Shown: piece after piece, positions 1 to 4,062 of the stretch | Layout: the number at the start of each line of letters is the position of its first letter | Position numbering within the stretch: position 1 is the first letter of the stretch | Assembly: GCA_005777515.1 (NCBI GenBank) | Contig: SXMA01000073.1 | Coordinates: 1-7,748, forward strand | Source of the DNA: Actinomycetota bacterium | Lineage (GTDB): Bacteria; Actinomycetota; Actinomycetes; Nanopelagicales; Nanopelagicaceae | DNA: 7,748 nucleotides | Direction of reading: 5' to 3' | The notes under the pieces: model-generated | What the model was told of the DNA's origin: nothing | Database searches by the model: none | The model's input: the letters and a program-made list of their open reading frames with translations, nothing else | Position numbers and translations under genes: made by a program

Positions 1-246
1 CCAACCGGAAGGCTTAATTCTTTCCTTGGGCAATTAGTAGGTAGCACGCCACCACCGCTAAGAGGCGGGAAACAACCAAAAATTCTCTTTGCTACTCAGG
101 CTGGAATTGCGCCGCCTACCTTCGTTATTTTTGCAACCGAATTTCTTGAGGCCTCATATCGTCGCTTTATTGAAAGGCGCCTGAGGGAAGAATTTGGATT
201 CTCCGGTTCGCCCATACGGGTCTCGGTTCGTATACGAGAGCGTTGA
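1..246 (+). CDS. der: Ribosome assembly GTPase Der (EngA), C-terminal end only
   Basis: This is the last 81 codons of a gene whose start lies before the window; it ends at TGA 244-246. The reading shows the C-terminal KH-like domain of Der: an LNSFLGQLV helix, then [47 protein letters not shown] and a terminal [12 protein letters not shown]. The PPTF, SY-R, LRE-F-F-G and PIR pattern is typical of this family. Der is a cytoplasmic double-GTPase needed for maturation of the 50S ribosomal subunit; both GTPase domains would lie upstream and cannot be seen. The C-terminal domain appears complete and unbroken. tRNA-Pro follows 36 bases after the stop. Identification is firm; whether the N-terminus is fused to another domain cannot be judged. 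Confidence 0.93.
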   Translation, partial: PTGRLNSFLGQLVGSTPPPLRGGKQPKILFATQAGIAPPTFVIFATEFLEASYRRFIERRLREEFGFSGSPIRVSVRIRER

Positions 247-255
247 GTGATTAAG

Positions 256-261
256 TAGTAT
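256..261 (+). promoter_or_regulatory. Possible -10 box for tRNA-Pro
   Basis: TAGTAT lies 21 bases before the mature tRNA 5' end, in the gap after der. It fits the loose actinobacterial TANNNT -10 pattern, and a start a few bases downstream would leave a short 5' leader for RNase P to remove. I find no convincing -35 box at the right distance, so read-through from der is an equally good explanation. Confidence 0.27.
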
Positions 262-282
262 CTGCACTAATCAAAGTCTTTG

Positions 283-356
283 CGGGACGTAGCGCAGCTT
301 GGTAGCGCACATGGCTGGGGGTCATGTGGTCGGAGGTTCAAATCCTCTCGTCCCGA
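283..356 (+). tRNA. tRNA-Pro (anticodon GGG)
   Basis: A complete 74-base cloverleaf is visible. The acceptor stem pairs CGGGACG (283-289) with CGTCCCG (349-355), with discriminator A356. The D arm contains the usual AGCGCAGC-TTGGTAGCGC pattern. The anticodon stem 310-314/322-326 closes a seven-base loop CTGGGGG, with anticodon GGG at 317-319 and G at position 37, as usual for proline tRNAs. The T arm carries GGTTCAAATCC. It reads CCC and CCU codons. CCA is not encoded (the next bases are CGT), so the 3' end must be trimmed after A356, probably by RNase Z, and CCA added. The next protein gene starts one base later, which ties tRNA processing to that mRNA. Confidence 0.97.
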
Positions 357-357
357 C

Positions 358-906
358 GTGCTAACTATTCCAAACCTATTAACGATGGCTCGCGCCTTGG
401 GTATTCCATTATTTCTTTATCTTGTTTTGGTAAAGGAAGAGATGGGTCTTGCGATTCTTACCCTAGTTGTTGCAGGAGCTACTGATTACTTTGATGGAAA
501 ACTAGCTAGGGCTTGGAATCAAGAGTCTCGACTAGGCGAGCTGATGGATCCAGCTGTTGATCGCCTCTACATAATTTCGGTTCTCATAGCGATGTTTGCA
601 ACCCAAGTTGTTCCACTCTGGGTTTTGGCGCTCATAGCCGGTAGAGATATTTTGCTAGGACTTCTTCTTATAGTGATGAAGTCAAAGGCAATTCCACCTT
701 TTAAGGTTACCTACCTTGGCAAGGCAGCAACCTTCAACCTGCTCTACGCCCTTCCCTTACTGCTCCTCACCGATTGGACTTCAGGGTCAATCTCTGATGC
801 GGCATACATCTTTGGATGGGGCTTTGCAGGGTGGGGAATTGGGTTATACCTATTAACTGGTTTAAGTTACGCTCGCGCAGGTATTAAGAGTTTAAAGAGG
901 GGATAG
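358..906 (+). CDS. pgsA: CDP-alcohol phosphatidyltransferase (PgsA type)
   Basis: This is a 182-residue integral membrane enzyme that transfers a phosphatidyl group from a CDP-alcohol, most likely CDP-diacylglycerol, to an alcohol such as glycerol 3-phosphate in phospholipid synthesis. The family signature D-x2-DG-x2-AR-x8-G-x3-D-x3-D is intact: D43, D46, G47, A50, R51, G60, D64 and D68, the metal and CDP-binding residues. Around it lie about six hydrophobic segments, including 4-24 and 73-98. The frame is open back into the tRNA, but GTG 358 is chosen because the protein then begins LTIPNLLTMAR, the usual N-terminus of the family; ATG 385 would remove that motif. No Shine-Dalgarno sequence sits in the one-base gap. 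gcvH follows after two bases. Position before gcvH matches mycobacterial pgsA2. The acceptor alcohol (glycerol 3-phosphate or phosphatidylglycerol) cannot be decided from sequence alone. Confidence 0.88.
   Translation: MLTIPNLLTMARALGIPLFLYLVLVKEEMGLAILTLVVAGATDYFDGKLARAWNQESRLGELMDPAVDRLYIISVLIAMFATQVVPLWVLALIAGRDILLGLLLIVMKSKAIPPFKVTYLGKAATFNLLYALPLLLLTDWTSGSISDAAYIFGWGFAGWGIGLYLLTGLSYARAGIKSLKRG
894..902 (+). promoter_or_regulatory. Ribosome binding site of gcvH
   Basis: The purine run AAAGAGGGG lies six bases before GTG 909, inside the last codons of the phosphatidyltransferase gene. It supports the GTG start and suggests that the two genes are translated from one mRNA. Confidence 0.6.
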
Positions 907-908
907 TT

Positions 909-1292
909 GTGGCAAACGTTCCAGATCAGTTCAGATACACCAAAGAGCATGAGTGGGTAAGTGAAGTTTCAACCAATCGCTACCGGGTAGGAATTACTGA
1001 TTATGCTCAAGTAGCCCTAGGCGATATTGTCTATATTCAGTTGCCAAAGCTTGGCGATGAAATTGGTGCTGGCAAAGTTTGCGGCGAAGTTGAATCAACT
1101 AAGAGCGTCTCTGAAATCTATGCCCCATTAACGGGCAAAGTCGTGTTGGTTAATGACTCTCTAGATAGTGCGCCAGAGACATTAAATAGGGAGCCCTACG
1201 GTCAGGGATGGATCTTTGAAGTTGAGATTTCTACTCCAAGTGAGCTAGGAAGTTTGCTCACAGCAGGGGATTACGCCGCACTTACCGCTTGA
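909..1292 (+). CDS. gcvH: Glycine cleavage system H protein
   Basis: This is a 127-residue cytoplasmic lipoyl carrier of the glycine cleavage system. Its lipoyl arm accepts the aminomethyl group made by GcvP and passes it to GcvT, then is reoxidised by lipoamide dehydrogenase. The lipoyl-domain hallmark GEVESTKSVSEIYAP is present, with K65 as the lipoylated lysine. The N-terminal YTKEHEW, the middle GITDYAQVALGDIVYIQLP and the C-terminal NREPYGQGWIFEVE are all standard, and length is normal. GTG 909 is used, with a good ribosome site just before it. It lies two bases after the phosphatidyltransferase stop, so the two are probably cotranscribed. The partner gcvP is about 2.8 kb downstream; gcvT and lpd are not in the window. 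No glycine riboswitch is visible upstream. Lipoylation must rely on enzymes encoded elsewhere. Confidence 0.97.
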   Translation: MANVPDQFRYTKEHEWVSEVSTNRYRVGITDYAQVALGDIVYIQLPKLGDEIGAGKVCGEVESTKSVSEIYAPLTGKVVLVNDSLDSAPETLNREPYGQGWIFEVEISTPSELGSLLTAGDYAALTA

Positions 1293-1331
1293 CTCACCCC
1301 TCATCTCGCGCCTAGTGTCAGCCTCAAGATT

Positions 1332-1360
1332 AAGGTGAGGCTCTTTAGAGCCTTAGCCTT
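1332..1360 (+). terminator. Hairpin after gcvH, possible terminator or processing site
   Basis: AAGG 1332-1335 pairs with CCTT 1357-1360. After a single bulged G at 1356, eight more pairs form between 1336-1343 (TGAGGCTC) and 1348-1355 (GAGCCTTA), including one G-U, closed by a TTTA loop. That is about 12 pairs with a small loop, in the 91-base gap between gcvH and the FHA gene. No U-tract follows, so it could be a tailless actinobacterial terminator, a partial attenuator, or an mRNA stability or processing element. An alternative upstream partner for the 5' arm exists at 1320-1326. Confidence 0.4.
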
Positions 1361-1372
1361 TGGTAGAGAGTA

Positions 1373-1379
1373 AAGGGGG
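1373..1379 (+). promoter_or_regulatory. Ribosome binding site of the FHA gene
   Basis: AAGGGGG lies four bases before ATG 1384. It decides the start: the frame is open from TTG 1360, but that codon sits at the 3' edge of the hairpin and has no purine-rich site before it. Confidence 0.6.
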
Positions 1380-1383
1380 CGCA

Positions 1384-1827
1384 ATGGAGCAGGAAGTCAG
1401 CCAGCCCGACCTAACTCGGACTATCAATATGGGCTCACTTCGGCCTGTCTCAGATCAGCTCTCATTATTACTCGATAAAACTAGCCAAGAAGAACGAGAT
1501 GTAATCAACGCACTTGGCGAAGGCTCTGCGATGTTAATTTCGCTAAGCGGTCCAGGTAAGGGAGCACGCTTTTTAATCAACTCTGATAAGACCGTGATTG
1601 GTAGAGCAGTTGATTGCGATATCTTCTTAGATGATGTGACGGTATCTAGGAAACATGCTGAGGTTATTAGAAGTGGCAAGAGCTATAGCGTTAAAGATAG
1701 TGGAAGTTTAAATGGAACTTATCTCGATGGAAAGATAAGTGAACAGGGCGAGCTGCAAGATGGGTCTGAGCTACATATTGGAAAGTTTCGTTTACATTTC
1801 TTTATTGGGGGAAGGGTTAGAAGATGA
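1384..1827 (+). CDS. garA: FHA-domain metabolic regulator, GarA/OdhI type
   Basis: This is a 147-residue cytoplasmic protein with one C-terminal forkhead-associated domain (about 48-143). In the actinobacterial GarA/OdhI family the unphosphorylated protein binds 2-oxoglutarate dehydrogenase and glutamate-metabolism enzymes, and Ser/Thr kinases switch this off by phosphorylating an N-terminal threonine that then docks on the FHA domain. The domain is highly conserved: G73-R74, CDIFLDDVTVSRKHAEV with S88, R89 and H91, GSLNGTY with N110 and G111, and HIGKFRLHFF. These match GarA almost block for block. The odd part is the N-terminus: the usual ETTSVF phosphosite is absent, and the equivalent stretch reads LTRTINM (T11, T13). 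It is slightly shorter than mycobacterial GarA (162, as I recall). ATGA overlap with the next gene indicates translational coupling. Family assignment is strong; conservation of the kinase switch is uncertain. Confidence 0.92.
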   Translation: MEQEVSQPDLTRTINMGSLRPVSDQLSLLLDKTSQEERDVINALGEGSAMLISLSGPGKGARFLINSDKTVIGRAVDCDIFLDDVTVSRKHAEVIRSGKSYSVKDSGSLNGTYLDGKISEQGELQDGSELHIGKFRLHFFIGGRVRR

Positions 1828-2537
1828 GCGTTCCAGCCAGAGCGTATTTAAGTATTGGCGAGGTATTAGGAAAGTTGCGTTCCGATTTTCCAGATGTGAC
1901 GATCTCAAAGATTCGCTTTCTTGAATCCGAGGGGCTCATTGAGCCACAGCGAACTCCCTCTGGATATCGCAAATTCACATCCGTTGATCTAGAGCGCCTT
2001 CGTTATGTTCTTCTTGCCCAGCGCGATCAATATCTACCGCTTAAGGTTATTAAAGATAATCTCGATGCCCTTGATAGAGGCCTTGAACCCGCAGCTAGCG
2101 TTAATGGAGCTCCAATAGCTCGTCTATCGAGTGTCGATAGCGCCCTTTCTGCCTCTGCCTTTATTGAGCAGAGCGAGATGAAACTCTCCAGAGATGAACT
2201 CATATCAAATTCTGGAATTAGCGAGGAGCAATTGGTAGAACTTGAAGGCTATGGTCTTATTGAATTGAAAGGTCGTCATTATGATGGCGATGCGCTAACT
2301 GTTGCCAAAGTTGTTGCAGAAATATCGAGTTTTGGCATTGAAGGAAGGCACTTGAGAGCCTTTAAAACCGCTGCCGATCGCGAGGTTGGGTTAGTTGAGC
2401 AAGTAATAACACCACTACTTCGCCAGAAAAATCCTGATTCAAAGGCAAGAGCGCAGGAAGTTTCAAGAGAGATAGCATCTCTATCTGTAAGACTTCATGC
2501 CGCACTAGTACGTTCTGGCCTGAATCGCGCAAAATGA
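1824..2537 (+). CDS. ftsR: MerR-family regulator, FtsR type
   Basis: This is a 237-residue transcription factor. Residues about 7-75 form a MerR winged helix-turn-helix: LSIGEVLGKLRSDFPDVTIS, KIRFLESEGLIEPQRTPSGY, RKFTSVDLERLRYVL. The variant first helix and the IRFLESEGLI core are typical of the Rv1828/FtsR group, which sits directly after garA in other actinobacteria. A second helical region (about 110-235, containing SRDELISNSGISEEQLVELE and FGIEGRHLRAFK) replaces the small effector pocket of classical MerR proteins, and no metal-binding cysteines are present. The Corynebacterium glutamicum homologue activates ftsZ; a similar role here is inferred. ATG 1824 overlaps the FHA stop as ATGA, with a G-rich site (GGGGGAAGGG) before it. 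The 3' end overlaps the next gene in the same way. Confidence 0.9.
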   Translation: MSVPARAYLSIGEVLGKLRSDFPDVTISKIRFLESEGLIEPQRTPSGYRKFTSVDLERLRYVLLAQRDQYLPLKVIKDNLDALDRGLEPAASVNGAPIARLSSVDSALSASAFIEQSEMKLSRDELISNSGISEEQLVELEGYGLIELKGRHYDGDALTVAKVVAEISSFGIEGRHLRAFKTAADREVGLVEQVITPLLRQKNPDSKARAQEVSREIASLSVRLHAALVRSGLNRAK

Positions 2538-3004
2538 ATTTTCAAGCCCTTGATGTCATCGGGGTGAGAGTTGAGATGCCCTCTAATCAACCGATTGTCC
2601 TTCTCAAAGAAATTGGTGGTGTTAGATATCTGCCAATTTGGATCGGAGCCGTTGAGGCGACAGCAATCGCTTTTGCGCAGCAAGGTGTAACTCCTCCAAG
2701 GCCACTTACCCATGATCTGATGAAAGATGTTTTGACTTCTCTGCAAGTTGCAATTGATTCAATACATTTGACCGAGCTTAGAGATGGAATCTTTTACTCG
2801 CTAATTAATCTGCAAGGGGGAGTTAGCGTGTCATCTAGGCCAAGTGATGCTATCGCCCTTGCTCTAAGAACGGGCTCGCCAATTCTTGCAAGTGAGGCTC
2901 TACTCAGTGATGCAGGAATCGAGATTCCTGATCAATCAGATGACGAAGTTGAAAAGTTCAAAGAATTTCTCGATCAAATAAATCCAGAGGACTTTTTAGG
3001 GTAG
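2534..3004 (+). CDS. Bifunctional nuclease-domain protein (BFN, DUF151)
   Basis: This is a 156-residue single-domain protein of the DUF151 or bifunctional nuclease family. The family pattern is clear along its length: LKEIGGVRYLPIWIGAVEA near residues 25-42, then PRPLTHDLMKDVL, then RDGIFYSLINL, then SSRPSDAIALALRTGSPI, with an acidic tail ending in NPEDFLG. Plant members have reported RNase and DNase activity; the bacterial role is not settled, so the enzyme name is a family label rather than a proven function. The gene sits at the position of Rv1829 in mycobacteria, between the two MerR regulators. ATG 2534 overlaps the ftsR stop (ATGA) and has no clear ribosome site, so translation probably depends on ribosomes finishing ftsR. 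Length is normal and nothing appears missing. Confidence 0.92.
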   Translation: MNFQALDVIGVRVEMPSNQPIVLLKEIGGVRYLPIWIGAVEATAIAFAQQGVTPPRPLTHDLMKDVLTSLQVAIDSIHLTELRDGIFYSLINLQGGVSVSSRPSDAIALALRTGSPILASEALLSDAGIEIPDQSDDEVEKFKEFLDQINPEDFLG

Positions 3005-3012
3005 GAGTTGAA

Positions 3013-3411
3013 ATGTTGGCAAGGCGCCTGGCAATAACTCTGCGTGTGGGCGCGATAGTTTTTGCCCTCTCAGCTCTAGCCCTCATTGCAACTCCTGAGC
3101 TATTCCTCGAGTTTCTTAAAATAGAGAAAGAACAATCTACTTATAGCCAAGCTTTAATCTGGGCGATGAGAATGATTGGAGTCTGCCTCCTAATCGCATC
3201 GGTGATGATGCCCTTAGTGGCCGCTTTTGCTCCCGAGCGAGCTCTGAGACAAGTTGGGGTTTTGATGGTTGGGATCTGTAGCCTATTAACTCTCCTGACT
3301 TTCCTCACTCCCGCTCCATGGGGGATAGGCAAAATTGCCTACCTAGCAATTGGAGCCTTCTTCACTCTGGCCTATATCTATGGGTTGAGGGGCAGAAGAC
3401 GAAACTATTAA
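3013..3411 (+). CDS. Small four-helix membrane protein, function unknown
   Basis: I do not recognise this 132-residue protein. Four hydrophobic segments are visible, at about residues 8-28, 48-72, 80-98 and 106-125, joined by short loops. Positively charged ends (LARR at the N-terminus, RGRRRNY at the C-terminus) suggest both termini face the cytoplasm. There is no signal peptide cleavage motif, no cysteine pair and no obvious catalytic pattern. ATG 3013 follows a good AGGAG site (3003-3007) after five bases, overlapping the stop of the DUF151 gene, so it is the last gene of the garA-ftsR-DUF151 operon. I recall no gene of this kind at this position in the mycobacterial locus. It is a well-formed gene in the expected strand and spacing, so expression is likely, but function cannot be named. 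Confidence 0.82.
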   Translation: MLARRLAITLRVGAIVFALSALALIATPELFLEFLKIEKEQSTYSQALIWAMRMIGVCLLIASVMMPLVAAFAPERALRQVGVLMVGICSLLTLLTFLTPAPWGIGKIAYLAIGAFFTLAYIYGLRGRRRNY

Positions 3412-3432
3412 CCTCAACTTTAGGTTTGGAGA

Positions 3433-3498
3433 GTGTCGGTTGTTGATTCCAAGCATCCCGAGCCTTACCGTTACTTCCTACCCGCAGAACTTCCCTAA
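3433..3498 (+). CDS. Possible 21-residue small ORF upstream of the second MerR gene
   Basis: GTG 3433 opens a frame of 21 codons ending at TAA 3496-3498, about 20 bases before ATG 3519. The predicted product begins MSVVDSKHPEPYR and ends in LPAELP. AGG at 3422-3424 could act as a weak ribosome site. Composition looks protein-like, with no run of one amino acid that would suggest a classical attenuation leader. It could be a real small gene, a regulatory upstream frame, a remnant of a lost gene, or chance; the length alone makes chance quite possible. Confidence 0.2.
   Translation: MSVVDSKHPEPYRYFLPAELP
3443..3471 (+). promoter_or_regulatory. Possible promoter of the second MerR gene
   Basis: TTGATT (3443-3448) and TACCGT (3466-3471) are separated by 17 bases. 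The first is a fair -35 box and the second fits the loose TANNNT -10 pattern. A start near 3478 would give a leader of about 40 bases to ATG 3519. This is the longest gap in the second half of the window and the most likely place for a promoter, but the boxes are weak, and the region also contains the possible small ORF. Confidence 0.25.
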
Positions 3499-3507
3499 TT
3501 GAATTGC

Positions 3508-3511
3508 GAGG
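3508..3511 (+). promoter_or_regulatory. Ribosome binding site of the second MerR gene
   Basis: GAGG lies seven bases before ATG 3519 and selects that codon over TTG 3504, which would place the ribosome site inside the gene and add five residues without support. Confidence 0.5.
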
Positions 3512-3518
3512 CGAATAC

Positions 3519-4034
3519 ATGGAGCAGAAGCAAGTGAGTTCTCAAGAACTCGGCTATCGCGGCGCCTCTGCCTGTTCTGCCGCCGGAATCTCCTATAGAC
3601 AGCTCGATTACTGGGCAAGAACTGGTTTGGTTGAACCAACTGTTAGGGGAGCAAGCGGTTCTGGAAGTTCAAGGCTCTATGGTTTTAAAGACATCTTGGT
3701 TTTGAAAATCGTTAAACGCCTTCTAGATACTGGGGTTTCGCTACAAAACATCAGAAGCGCTGTTACCCATCTTCGCGAGCGTGGGGTTGAGGACTTAGCA
3801 AGAATCACGCTAATGAGTGATGGGGCCTCGATCTATGAGTGCACTAGCTCTGAGGAGATCTTTGATCTGCTGCAGGGAGGCCAAGGGGTTTTCGGTATCG
3901 CTATTGGCAAAGTTTGGAATGAGGTTGAAGGCTCGCTCTCTCACCTTCAAGCAGAGAATGTCAGCGATGGAGCGATATCTGCCCCGAGTGATTCAGATGA
4001 GCTGGCCGCAAGACGCAAACTTAGAGGGGCGTAA
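3519..4034 (+). CDS. MerR-family regulator, Rv1830/McdR type
   Basis: This is a 171-residue DNA-binding protein. The MerR winged helix-turn-helix spans about residues 10-80: YRGASACSAAGISYRQLDYW, ARTGLVEPTVRGASGSGSSR and LYGFKDILVLKIVKRLLDTG. The YRQLDYWARTGLV core and the serine/glycine-rich wing mark the group found between DUF151 and gcvP in actinobacteria (Rv1830 in M. tuberculosis, reported as a cell-division regulator, McdR). The rest (about 85-150, with NIRSAVTHLRERG and GVFGIAIGKVWNEVEGSL) is a conserved dimerisation or effector region without metal-binding cysteines; the tail is acidic, then basic (ARRKLRGA). It differs clearly from the first MerR protein in wing and C-terminal domain, so the two are not a recent duplication. 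gcvP starts 28 bases downstream. Its targets here are unknown; control of this locus is possible but not shown. Confidence 0.88.
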   Translation: MEQKQVSSQELGYRGASACSAAGISYRQLDYWARTGLVEPTVRGASGSGSSRLYGFKDILVLKIVKRLLDTGVSLQNIRSAVTHLRERGVEDLARITLMSDGASIYECTSSEEIFDLLQGGQGVFGIAIGKVWNEVEGSLSHLQAENVSDGAISAPSDSDELAARRKLRGA

Positions 4035-4049
4035 GTAAAGCCCAGCCTC

Positions 4050-4055
4050 TATCCT
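4050..4055 (+). promoter_or_regulatory. Probable -10 box for leaderless gcvP mRNA
   Basis: TATCCT fits the actinobacterial TANNNT -10 pattern and ends seven bases before ATG 4063, so transcription would start at or next to the A of the start codon. The bases before the ATG (TTCCGCC) contain no ribosome binding site, as expected for a leaderless transcript. There is no clear -35 box, which is common for such promoters. Read-through from the MerR gene could also supply gcvP. Confidence 0.4.
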
Positions 4056-4062
4056 TTCCGCC

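Noticed and set aside
280..357. N-terminal extension of the phosphatidyltransferase reading through the tRNA
   Set aside because: The added 26 residues are tRNA sequence translated by chance; the family N-terminus begins at GTG 358.
909..1292. Glycine riboswitch near the gcv genes
   Set aside because: There is no room upstream of gcvH or gcvP, and no conserved glycine aptamer pattern is visible in either gap.
1455..1679. Minus-strand ORF of 74 codons
   Set aside because: It is antisense to the conserved FHA domain and its product resembles nothing; it is a shadow frame.
2495..2746. Minus-strand ORF of 83 codons
   Set aside because: It lies antisense to the ftsR end and the well-conserved DUF151 gene, with no ribosome site and no recognisable domain.
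3410..3426. AACCT/AGGTT inverted repeat after the membrane protein gene
   Set aside because: Five pairs, AT-rich, with a seven-base loop and no T-tract; too weak to call a terminator.
1824..4034. The two MerR genes as a tandem duplication
   Set aside because: Their wings and C-terminal domains differ clearly and each matches a separate actinobacterial group.
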